NCBI GenBank assembly: GCA_031261945.1
Contig: JAISIQ010000068.1
Span: forward strand, 1 to 13,517
Direction of reading: 5' to 3'
Length of the DNA stretch: 13,517 nt
Origin: Methanobrevibacter sp.
GTDB lineage: Archaea > Methanobacteriota > Methanobacteria > Methanobacteriales > Methanobacteriaceae
Of this stretch, positions 7,183 through 13,481 are shown piece after piece (position 1 is the stretch's first letter; every line of letters begins with the position of its first letter). The notes below the pieces were generated by a model, which was given only the letters and a program-made list of their open reading frames with translations, ran no database searches and was not told the origin of the DNA. A program made the position numbers and the translations under genes.

Positions 7183-7190
7183 TATATAAA
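7183..7190 (-). promoter_or_regulatory. TATA box for the NYN ribonuclease gene
   Basis: An exact TTTATATA on the minus strand predicts initiation near 7160 and a leader of about 67 bases before the TTG start. No other consensus box lies between it and the gene. Confidence 0.5.
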
Positions 7191-7383
7191 AGTCAATATA
7201 ATATTCAATATGATATTCAATTATAATTAATATAATTTTTAGTATAATATTTAATACTAATAATATATTGAATAAACATATATATAAGCTTTTTTAATAA
7301 TAATAACCAATTAAAAGCAAAAATATCACTACTACTAAGAAAAACAAAAAAAACAAGAAAAGGGTATTATTGGAAGAATTAAT

Positions 7384-7410
7384 AAAAAAGCCGAAGAAGA
7401 CTTAAAAAAA
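7384..7410 (-). terminator. T-run terminator after the phosphoesterase gene
   Basis: On the minus strand, T7 (7410-7404) and T6 (7389-7384) follow the phosphoesterase stop within about 45 bases, with shorter T-runs closer in. This is typical of archaeal termination. Confidence 0.5.
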
Positions 7411-7427
7411 TAATAAGAAAAAGAAAA

Positions 7428-8165
7428 TTATATTCTATCAAATTTACCTAATGATATTTTATTACCATTAACTCGATTTAAAACAACATCTATGTGTTTA
7501 TCATTGATATCATAAGTATTATAAGAATTTTTATCTTTACCTCGAAGTTTAATAGAAGAAAGAGAACCTGCATTTACAAATAAAGTATTTTCCATTTTCC
7601 AAAGATGAGGAACATGTTTGTGACCACACATAACAATATCTACTTCTTTGTTTATTAAAGACTGTAAAATATCCCCAGCATCAGATAAAACATTTCTTTC
7701 TCTTCCTGTTTTAGGAACAGGTATTACATGATGATGTAAAGCTACAATAGAAAATTTAGAATCTTTATTACATTTATCTAATTCTTTTTCCATCCATAAC
7801 TGTTGAGGCCTTCCAATATGACCTCTATCAATGTCTGGATCACTACTATCTAATCCAATAATAGTTAAATTATCATCTTTTGTTAAAACCCAGCTAAGTT
7901 CTCCGATCATCTGTTCAAAAACTTCATAACCTACATTTCTAGCATCATGATTTCCAGAAACAGCAAACAATGGAGAATCAAACATATCAAGGAATTCTCT
8001 TGCTTTAACAAAGTCTGCATAATAACCTTGATCTGTAATATCTCCTGTAAGAACAATTAAATCAGGATTTAAATCATTTATTTGATTAACTGCTTTTAAA
8101 AATATTGCTTCATCAAATGTAGTTTTACTAATATGTAAATCAGAGATATGAGCTATTAAAGTCAT
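7428..8165 (-). CDS. Icc/CpdA-family metallophosphoesterase
   Basis: The 245-residue product carries the full binuclear metallophosphoesterase set in order: SDLH (Asp9, His11), GDITD (Asp42), GNHD (Asn72, His73), ALHHH (142-146) and CGHKH (His182, His184). Family order and spacing match the Icc/CpdA group, whose bacterial members hydrolyse 3',5'-cyclic AMP; archaeal substrates are uncertain and 2',3'-cyclic nucleotides or other phosphodiesters are possible. No signal peptide, so cytoplasmic. There is no Shine-Dalgarno before the ATG, but an exact TATA box lies 27 bases upstream, so the message is probably leaderless even though aNAC ends only 39 bases away on the same strand. The putative cyclase-like protein is encoded two genes downstream. 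Confidence 0.85.
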   Translation of the reverse strand: MTLIAHISDLHISKTTFDEAIFLKAVNQINDLNPDLIVLTGDITDQGYYADFVKAREFLDMFDSPLFAVSGNHDARNVGYEVFEQMIGELSWVLTKDDNLTIIGLDSSDPDIDRGHIGRPQQLWMEKELDKCNKDSKFSIVALHHHVIPVPKTGRERNVLSDAGDILQSLINKEVDIVMCGHKHVPHLWKMENTLFVNAGSLSSIKLRGKDKNSYNTYDINDKHIDVVLNRVNGNKISLGKFDRI

Positions 8166-8188
8166 AGTTAATTGTATTGTAAGTTCAA

Positions 8189-8196
8189 TATATAAA
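8189..8196 (-). promoter_or_regulatory. TATA box for a leaderless phosphoesterase transcript
   Basis: An exact TTTATATA on the minus strand is centred about 27 bases before the phosphoesterase ATG and starts nine bases past the aNAC stop codon. The distance is the standard archaeal TATA-to-start spacing, so initiation should fall at or next to the ATG. Confidence 0.65.
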
Positions 8197-8204
8197 ATTC
8201 GGAA

Positions 8205-8555
8205 TTAGCTATTTAATTTCAAAATAGCTTCAGCAAGATCTCCTTTAGTAGCTATTAAAGCTTCTTCAGCATCTGCTTCACTTACATCTGCTTGATTAGC
8301 TACCATTTCAATATCTTCTTTAGGAATAGCTATTTCTGCATCGATTTCCATTTCAATAGCTTTTCCTGTTATTTGATAGGTTTCTTGACCCATAACATTC
8401 ATTAAATTGACTTCAGCGTCAGGAATAACAAGTTCTTTATCTTCAAAACGGATAATAACCTCTTTAACTCCAGGAAGGTCTTTCATATCCATTCCCATTT
8501 TCTTCATCTGTCTTTCCATTTGCTTCATTTGTTTAGGATTCATTCCAGGTATCAT
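8205..8555 (-). CDS. nac: Nascent polypeptide-associated complex protein (archaeal aNAC)
   Basis: A ribosome-associated chaperone that binds nascent chains as a homodimer in archaea. I place the start at ATG 8555: GAGG sits six bases before it. A longer reading from a TTG at 8567 would put that site inside the gene. The 116-residue product begins MIPGMNPKQM, typical of this family. It has a Met/Lys-rich ribosome-contact region (5-25), the NAC dimer domain (about 28-70, with GQETYQITG) and a UBA domain (about 78-114, EADAEEALIATKGDLAEAILKL). Its length is usual for archaeal NAC. It shares strand and a 39-base gap with the phosphoesterase gene but that gene seems to have its own promoter. No consensus TATA box was recognised upstream. 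Confidence 0.95.
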   Translation of the reverse strand: MIPGMNPKQMKQMERQMKKMGMDMKDLPGVKEVIIRFEDKELVIPDAEVNLMNVMGQETYQITGKAIEMEIDAEIAIPKEDIEMVANQADVSEADAEEALIATKGDLAEAILKLNS

Positions 8556-8672
8556 TTTATTCCTCAAAATAGTTTATACGCTTAATTTAATTAAATATAT
8601 TAAATATTATTAAATATTACTCCTTAAACATTAATAAATTTAATTATAATAAAATTAGATCATATTAATATT

Positions 8673-8743
8673 TATCTTAATAGTTATTTTAATATTTATC
8701 TTTAATCTTTATCTTAATAATATCTTTATCTTTATTTTATCTT
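8673..8743. repeat. Degenerate TATCTT array
   Basis: TATCTT occurs six times in 71 bases, starting at 8673, 8697, 8710, 8721, 8727 and 8738, with near copies between. This is a simple-sequence array in the aNAC upstream spacer. Confidence 0.7.
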
Positions 8744-8932
8744 TATTATACTTAATATTATTTTAATATTATTTTATAAAAATTAAAATAATTATTATTA
8801 GTATTATTATAATAATAAATATTATGAATATCTATTAAATATCATTAATGTTACTAAAACTATTAAAATTACTAATATTAAATTTAATATTTATTCTATA
8901 ATTAATATTAGTAAAAATATTAAAAGCTATTG

Positions 8933-8955
8933 AAAAAGTTAAAAAATATAAAAAA
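8933..8955 (-). terminator. T-run terminator after the TPR gene
   Basis: On the minus strand three T-runs (T6, T6, T5) follow immediately after the TPR-gene stop codon. This is the strongest T-run terminator in the window. Confidence 0.6.
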
Positions 8956-9342
8956 TCAAGTATGATCTTCTTCTAAATAATTTTTTTCTAAAAATAGATT
9001 TGATTCTGACATTTCTAAAAATAATTTAGTTAAAGGTTCTTTATCTCCTAAATCAATAGCTATTTTAAATTCTTCCAATGCTTTTTTAAAATTTCCAAGG
9101 AAAAAATAAGAATAAGCTATTCTAAAATGCCATGAATGATCGTTTATTCCTTCTTTTTTAATAGAAATTAGTAATTCCATAGCTTCTTGATATAATTCAA
9201 TATTATTATAAGCTCTGGCTAATTGAGAAGTCATATGATATCCTCGTTCATCTTCTGGGATTTCAAGAATTTTAGCTATTATTTTATCAAATTCCTCGTT
9301 TTCATACCATAACTCTAATCTTTTAATTAACCTTTTATCCAT
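8956..9342 (-). CDS. TPR-like helical repeat protein
   Basis: The start is set at ATG 9342, which overlaps the stop of the upstream gene as TAATG, with GGAG nine bases before it; an earlier ATG at 9357 lacks a ribosome site. The 128-residue product is all-helical with TPR-type pairs: QLARAYNNIELYQEAMELL (40-58) and WHFRIAYSYFFLGNFKKALEEFKIAID (71-97). The layout, with LWYENEEFDKII at residues 11-22 and the RAYNN and WHFRIAYSYFFLG signatures, resembles from memory a family of small TPR proteins common in bacteria, often beside toxin-immunity genes. It is translationally coupled to the Asn/Thr-rich protein, so the two products probably act together. A protein-binding role is inferred; no enzyme motif is present. 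Confidence 0.75.
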   Translation of the reverse strand: MDKRLIKRLELWYENEEFDKIIAKILEIPEDERGYHMTSQLARAYNNIELYQEAMELLISIKKEGINDHSWHFRIAYSYFFLGNFKKALEEFKIAIDLGDKEPLTKLFLEMSESNLFLEKNYLEEDHT

Positions 9343-9965
9343 TACCAATTTCTCCATTTTTCAGTAATATCCTCATCTGTTTCGGGCAAACCTGCTTCAA
9401 TAGCTATTTTTTGAATGAAATCTGAAAGACATTCACTTTGTTCATTTTCAATAATAGTAAAATTACATTTTTCATTTAGTTCATTTAATTTAATAATAAC
9501 TTCTTCTACTTGTTCTAATATTAAATCTTCAGTTTCATTGTTATTTTTATTGCAATTATTATTGTAATTATTATTAATAATATTAACATCATTATCATTA
9601 TTATCATTAGCACTATCACTAACATTATCATTAGCATTAATATTAGTATTAATACTAGTACTAATATTATCATTAGTATTATTAATATTATTATTGGTAT
9701 TATTTTTATTATTTTTATTATTAGTATTAGTAATAGTAATAGTAGTAGTATTAATATCCGTATTAGTATTAGTTGTTTTAGTTCCTATTTCTATTAAATT
9801 ATCAATATAATTATCTAAAATATCTCCACATTCTTTAATATTACTATCAGAATATCCAGCACAAAAGCTATTAATATCTTGATTATCTTCAACATATTCT
9901 AAATAATCTTCCATTGAATTTAAGACTTTTTCATCTTTTTCATCTTTATAATCTTCTAAGTTCAT
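9342..9965 (-). CDS. Asn/Thr-rich insert protein, unknown function
   Basis: The 207-residue product has a GAGG site seven bases before ATG. Residues 1-62 are acidic and look globular. Residues 63-144 are almost only Asn, Thr, Asp, Ile and Ser, coded by simple AAT/ACT triplets. Residues 145-207 return to normal composition and end in a Glu-Asp-Ile-Thr-Glu-Lys-Trp-Arg-Asn-Trp tail. The two ends probably form one small domain into which the repeat tract has expanded. From memory, short bacterial proteins with a similar DITEEWREW ending occur near immunity-type genes; this is not verified. The insert has several N-x-S/T sites, but there is no signal peptide, so they should not be glycosylated. 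The gene is coupled to the TPR gene by a one-base stop/start overlap. Confidence 0.7.
   Translation of the reverse strand: MNLEDYKDEKDEKVLNSMEDYLEYVEDNQDINSFCAGYSDSNIKECGDILDNYIDNLIEIGTKTTNTNTDINTTTITITNTNNKNNKNNTNNNINNTNDNISTSINTNINANDNVSDSANDNNDNDVNIINNNYNNNCNKNNNETEDLILEQVEEVIIKLNELNEKCNFTIIENEQSECLSDFIQKIAIEAGLPETDEDITEKWRNW
9534..9779. repeat. Coding simple-sequence tract (Asn/Thr codons)
   Basis: About 246 bases of degenerate ATT/AGT/GTT triplets (plus-strand reading) keep frame through residues 63-144 of the gene. The sequence type matches the non-coding tracts at about 1378-1458 and 2880-3070, suggesting one slippage-type process in genes and spacers. Confidence 0.75.
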
Positions 9966-10036
9966 TTTAAACCCTCTGAAATAATTAAAATATTAAAATA
10001 CTTAAAATACTAAACTAATTAAAATAATAGAATAAT

Positions 10037-10068
10037 AAAATACTAAAATTCTAAAATACTAAAATGCT
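10037..10068. repeat. Four tandem 8-bp units AAAATNCT in a phased A-tract array
   Basis: AAAATACT, AAAATTCT, AAAATACT and AAAATGCT follow without gaps. Diverged units extend both ways, so A-tracts recur about every 8-9 bases from 9987 to 10089. The array occupies the spacer between the tgtA stop and the start of the Asn/Thr-rich gene, where that gene's promoter should be. No consensus TATA box was found. Confidence 0.8.
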
Positions 10069-10123
10069 TAAATAATTAAATACTTAAAATATTTTAAAAT
10101 AAATGACCTTTAGAAATAAACTA

Positions 10124-12100
10124 TTATATATTTCCCTTTCTGGTTTTAATAGCTTGGCCTACATTAAAATCCATGATTTCATTATGATTTAATAATGATT
10201 TACCAAATGCTAATAGCTCATCTTCTTCATTAACTATTAAAACTTCATCATTAGCCCTTATATTTGAATCACAATCAGTTACAAACTTTGAAAAAACACT
10301 TTTACCTTCACGAGCAAATGGTTCTGAGTCTTTATTTACTATTACTCTATTTTCTGGGAATTTCTTAATTCTATGGAGTCTTCTTGCACCTTCTTTTGCT
10401 AAAACAAAGAAAGCATCTGAAGCTCGCATATTAGCTATTAATTCACCATTAGAATAAACATGTCTTATTTTTCCAGTTTTTTTACTTTTTTCTATTTTTA
10501 AATCTCCTTCAAATAAAGCTTCACCCGCGCCTATACCAAATTGATAGTCTGCAATATCTTTTACTTTTTGTTCATCATTTTTAGGAAATTTAATTAAATT
10601 TGATTCATTATGAATATTATACAATCCTATATTTAGCTCTTTAATAACTTTAGAACTTATTAATGTTTGATCATAATATTCAATGAACTCAGAAATAAAA
10701 TTTTCAACAAATTCTAATGCACCTGTATCTTTTATTTTAGGAGATTCATTTTGAGATAAAGGATAAACTTCGTCTAAATTAAGAGGTATAAGGCAAAATG
10801 GAATATCAAAAACCATAAAATCTGTATTTTCTATATCAATTTCCATTTCACAACCATAAACATAAAAATCTCCAAGATTATCTGATAAATATTTAGAATA
10901 CGGTTTTCTTGAACTTGGTAAAATTACAAGATCTCTTTTTTTTGGCATATTTTTTAATTTTTCTAAATGTCTTAAAACTTCAGCCCTATTTAATGACTCA
11001 GGACCAGTATAGAAAAATGCTGATTTTTTAATTCTTGGATCATAAATCTCTAAATCCTCAGCAAACTTACCAAGACGACGACAAGCATCTAAAAGTAGTG
11101 GATGAACCCTACACCTTTCTTCAACTAATTCCATTAAATTCCCATCAGCAATAGCTTGTCTAATTACTCTAAGCTCTGCAAAACTTGCTTTTAAATTGTG
11201 TTCAGCTATTAATTTTGCTCTTTCTTTTTTATCCATAGCTCTTAAATCATCTGGAGTATAGCTATTACAAACATCACAAGAACAAGGCATTTCTTGAAGA
11301 TTTTCAAGTTTATAAGTTCCTCTTGTGGTTAAAAACCTATCATCTTCAGCATATAAAATATAAGCGGCAGAATCAAATAAATCACAGCCCATAGCCACTG
11401 CTAATGCAAATAACATTGGATGACCTGCTCCCATTAAATGACGAGGTACAGAATCAGGCAAATGAGTAACAGAAGACATTACAACATCAACAAGGTCAGA
11501 ATATTTATAACTTTCCATAAGTGGAACAACTGCCCCAATTGGATATAAATCAGCTCCAAAAGATGAAAGTTCATCAGCACATAAAGATCTAAGATCAGGA
11601 TATGTAGAACCCTGAACAACAGAATTCAATAACATTTTCATATTATTTTCATTTTTATAAGCAATAGCTTCTTTAGCTCTTTCCAAAGTAATATCTAAAT
11701 CTTTTTCTGCTTTTTCTCTTGTTACATAAGGAGCTGTAGGAATGTCTAAAGAAGTTCCAATATCTGTTTTAATTAATTCTTGAAATTCTATAACTTCTTT
11801 ATTAGTAATATCAATATCACCATAAACAGAAAGTTGAAATGAACCAGAATCTGTCATTATCGGACCATCAAATCCGATTAATTTATGTATTCCTTCATCA
11901 ATAGCTTGTTTTTTTAAATTTTCATCTTTATATATTAAATAAGCATTTGTAATTACTATTTCTGCACCTAATTTTCCTACATCAATAGTTTGTTTTCTTG
12001 GATGAATAACAGGCATTAGATTAGGTGTTTTAATAGTTCCATGATTAGTTTTTAATAAACCAATTCTTCCTCGGTTATCTTTTTGTTTTATTTCAAACAT
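10124..12100 (-). CDS. tgtA: tRNA-guanine(15) transglycosylase, archaeosine biosynthesis
   Basis: Exchanges guanine 15 in the tRNA D-loop for preQ0, the first tRNA-level step to archaeosine. I choose ATG 12100: AAGGAG is seven bases upstream, whereas it is only one base from an in-frame ATG at 12106. Numbering from that upstream Met, the catalytic domain has TDSGSFQ (Asp86) and FDSA (Asp245), corresponding to the paired catalytic aspartates. The zinc site is Cys275, Cys277, Cys280 (PCSCDVC) and His303. The middle (about 365-510) holds the archaeal C1/C2 domains, and residues about 585-658 form a PUA domain for tRNA binding. The product is 658 residues, slightly longer than the roughly 580-residue Pyrococcus enzyme I recall. 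An MnmC-like tRNA methyltransferase gene lies directly upstream. The TATA box sits inside an inverted repeat. Confidence 0.95.
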   Translation of the reverse strand: MFEIKQKDNRGRIGLLKTNHGTIKTPNLMPVIHPRKQTIDVGKLGAEIVITNAYLIYKDENLKKQAIDEGIHKLIGFDGPIMTDSGSFQLSVYGDIDITNKEVIEFQELIKTDIGTSLDIPTAPYVTREKAEKDLDITLERAKEAIAYKNENNMKMLLNSVVQGSTYPDLRSLCADELSSFGADLYPIGAVVPLMESYKYSDLVDVVMSSVTHLPDSVPRHLMGAGHPMLFALAVAMGCDLFDSAAYILYAEDDRFLTTRGTYKLENLQEMPCSCDVCNSYTPDDLRAMDKKERAKLIAEHNLKASFAELRVIRQAIADGNLMELVEERCRVHPLLLDACRRLGKFAEDLEIYDPRIKKSAFFYTGPESLNRAEVLRHLEKLKNMPKKRDLVILPSSRKPYSKYLSDNLGDFYVYGCEMEIDIENTDFMVFDIPFCLIPLNLDEVYPLSQNESPKIKDTGALEFVENFISEFIEYYDQTLISSKVIKELNIGLYNIHNESNLIKFPKNDEQKVKDIADYQFGIGAGEALFEGDLKIEKSKKTGKIRHVYSNGELIANMRASDAFFVLAKEGARRLHRIKKFPENRVIVNKDSEPFAREGKSVFSKFVTDCDSNIRANDEVLIVNEEDELLAFGKSLLNHNEIMDFNVGQAIKTRKGNI

Positions 12101-12185
12101 TTCCATACTCCTTATAATTAATAATTAACACATAATTAACACAATATTACTATAAATATCAATAAATAATAGTAGTCTTTTAGAA

Positions 12186-12206
12186 TGAGTATATAAAGAT
12201 TACTCA
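12186..12206 (-). promoter_or_regulatory. tgtA TATA box embedded in an inverted repeat
   Basis: TGAGTA (12186-12191) and TACTCA (12201-12206) form a perfect 6-bp inverted repeat around nine bases. An exact minus-strand TTTATATA (12197-12190) overlaps one arm and the loop. Initiation near 12167 would give a leader of about 67 bases. A factor bound to the repeat would block TBP, so an operator is inferred. Confidence 0.5.
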
Positions 12207-12213
12207 ATGGCTT

Positions 12214-12227
12214 CATCAATATTGATG
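12214..12227. promoter_or_regulatory. 14-bp perfect palindrome upstream of the tgtA TATA box
   Basis: CATCAATATTGATG is a perfect 14-bp palindrome. On the minus strand its edge is about 17 bases upstream of the tgtA TATA box, a position suited to an activator. It is also downstream of the MnmC-like gene, where it could be part of its terminator, although no T-run follows it directly. Confidence 0.4.
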
Positions 12228-12255
12228 TGATCTTGTAAAATTTATAAGATAATGT

Positions 12256-12262
12256 AAAAAAA
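12256..12262 (-). terminator. T7 terminator after the MnmC-like gene
   Basis: On the minus strand, seven T follow one base past the stop codon of the MnmC-like gene. This fits an archaeal T-run terminator separating it from tgtA. Confidence 0.5.
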
Positions 12263-12263
12263 G

Positions 12264-13481
12264 TTAATTGTCAATAATAGCTAATAAACGTTTATTCATC
12301 TCAATAATTCTTTTATTTGAATTATTTTCTTTAGTAGATTCTTTAGAATATCTATTTTGAGGTTCTATAATATAATAAGCTTCATCTGATTTTAAATCTG
12401 AAATATTAACTTTATTTAAATTTCTTATTAGTCTCCTTTTTAATTTTTCATCTTTTAAATCTTTTCCTAAAAATAAAGGTGTTTGAACAGCTGAAGAAAT
12501 TTTATAATGATGTCTTGCTTTTTCACGTTCTTTTTTTCTATTATTTAAAATTTGAGAAGCTGTTAAATTTAAATTAGAGTCTCTAAATGGGATTCCTGCA
12601 TCAGAAATAGCTATTGTTCGCTCATCATCTAAAGGAATAGAATTATTAATATTATTAATATCAAGAGAAGCTATTGTACCTCCAGATTTTCTACCAAAAA
12701 TAGGACCTTCACCAATATAAAAACCAGCTTCAATTAAGCCCCAACGAACAGGTGAAGAAGCAGAATAAGTAGCTATTATTCCATTATCTTTAATTACTCG
12801 TTTAAGCTCTTTAAAAAATTCCACACTACATAGTTCAGGAGCCATAGCTGGGGAATATGGATCAAAAAATATTGCATCATAGTTATTATCTTTAAGATCA
12901 ATGATTGTTTTTCTTGCATCTTCAATATGGACATTAATAGCTATATTTTCAGGTATTTCTGTCTTTTCAATAGCTATTCCCGCAAAATCTTCATCTACTA
13001 ATTTTGATTCAATAGCACTTTTAAGAAAGTTATGAGTAGCTATTGGAGAAGGAATTACAAGAGCTGTAGCTAATGTTTCAAGAGATATTTCAATCATGTC
13101 AATAGCTATTTTCGAATTTCCCCCAGATTTTTCTAAAAAGTCAGCTATTACAGCTGCAGAGTTATATCCAAATCCCCCACATATATCTAAAATAGCTATT
13201 TCTTTATTTTTAGAATAGTCAAATTTCAATGGCTTTACAAACTTTTCAAATGATTCTGTAATAGCTCCATTTGAATTATGCATAGTTTCTGATTTTCCAT
13301 CAAAATCTGGTGAATTGATTGTGTAGGATCCATCATCTGTTTTGATTATGTAGTCAAAGATGATTTTGGAAAGTTCTTTTCTATAACTACTTTGATTAGA
13401 TTCTTTTTCTTTTAAAAAATAGCTATTTAATATTTTATGAAAGTCTTTTGAATCTGATTTTAAATTAGAATAATCGCTCAT
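12264..13481 (-). CDS. MnmC-like SAM-dependent tRNA methyltransferase
   Basis: The 405-residue product matches the methyltransferase half of MnmC (DUF752/Methyltransf_30) and lacks the FAD oxidase half. Seen motifs: SETMHNSNGAITESFEKF (64-81), SAM motif I ILDICGGFGYNSAA (97-110), acidic DAR (188-190), the catalytic-type FFDPYSPAMAPELCS (205-219), then the family tail AGIPFRDSN and an Arg/Lys-rich segment (313-350). In bacteria this domain methylates the aminomethyl group of wobble uridine 34; archaeal members are presumed to act on modified U34, but the exact substrate is inferred. Residues 372-405, rich in Asn/Lys/Ser, are a low-complexity tail. No clear ribosome site precedes the ATG; an AT-rich TATA-like stretch is 18-27 bases upstream, so a leaderless message is possible. 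tgtA follows, supporting a tRNA modification role. Confidence 0.78.
   Translation of the reverse strand: MSDYSNLKSDSKDFHKILNSYFLKEKESNQSSYRKELSKIIFDYIIKTDDGSYTINSPDFDGKSETMHNSNGAITESFEKFVKPLKFDYSKNKEIAILDICGGFGYNSAAVIADFLEKSGGNSKIAIDMIEISLETLATALVIPSPIATHNFLKSAIESKLVDEDFAGIAIEKTEIPENIAINVHIEDARKTIIDLKDNNYDAIFFDPYSPAMAPELCSVEFFKELKRVIKDNGIIATYSASSPVRWGLIEAGFYIGEGPIFGRKSGGTIASLDINNINNSIPLDDERTIAISDAGIPFRDSNLNLTASQILNNRKKEREKARHHYKISSAVQTPLFLGKDLKDEKLKRRLIRNLNKVNISDLKSDEAYYIIEPQNRYSKESTKENNSNKRIIEMNKRLLAIIDN

Larger units (their letters stand above)
7094..7427. other. Spacer between the phosphoesterase and NYN genes
   Basis: No gene was seen. The part near the NYN gene holds its TATA box. The middle (about 7195-7285) is an AT string with several ATTCAATA/TATTGAAT-like palindromic words. 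The part near the phosphoesterase gene carries the T-runs of its terminator. Confidence 0.55.
8556..8955. other. Repeat-rich spacer upstream of aNAC
   Basis: No gene was seen in 400 bases. The aNAC ribosome site lies at the left end; a TATATT at about 8597-8602 may serve as its TATA element. The middle holds TATCTT repeats, followed by ATTATTA-type sequence. The right end is the T-run terminator of the TPR gene. Confidence 0.55.
1736..13427. repeat. Dispersed highly iterated palindrome AATAGCTATT
   Basis: Thirteen exact copies were located by eye, starting at 1736, 2084, 3902, 4058, 6725, 8325, 9055, 9399, 12606, 12969, 13101, 13191 and 13418. The copy at 2084 is the core of the 16-bp palindrome AGAAATAGCTATTTCT, and the one at 4058 of a 14-bp palindrome. 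Dozens of partial copies keep the AGCT core and one arm, for example at 831, 4010, 4926, 8206, 9273, 10432 and 11257. Copies lie in genes and spacers and are individually isolated, not clustered as an array. Confidence 0.85.

Noticed and set aside
8407..8613. Plus-strand frame opposite aNAC
   Set aside because: Antisense shadow of aNAC; the hydrophobic look comes from reading its Met/Lys/Ile codons backwards.
9534..9779. Possible CRISPR-like array in the repeat tract
   Set aside because: There are no regular direct repeats with unique spacers; it is a degenerate triplet tract in an open frame.
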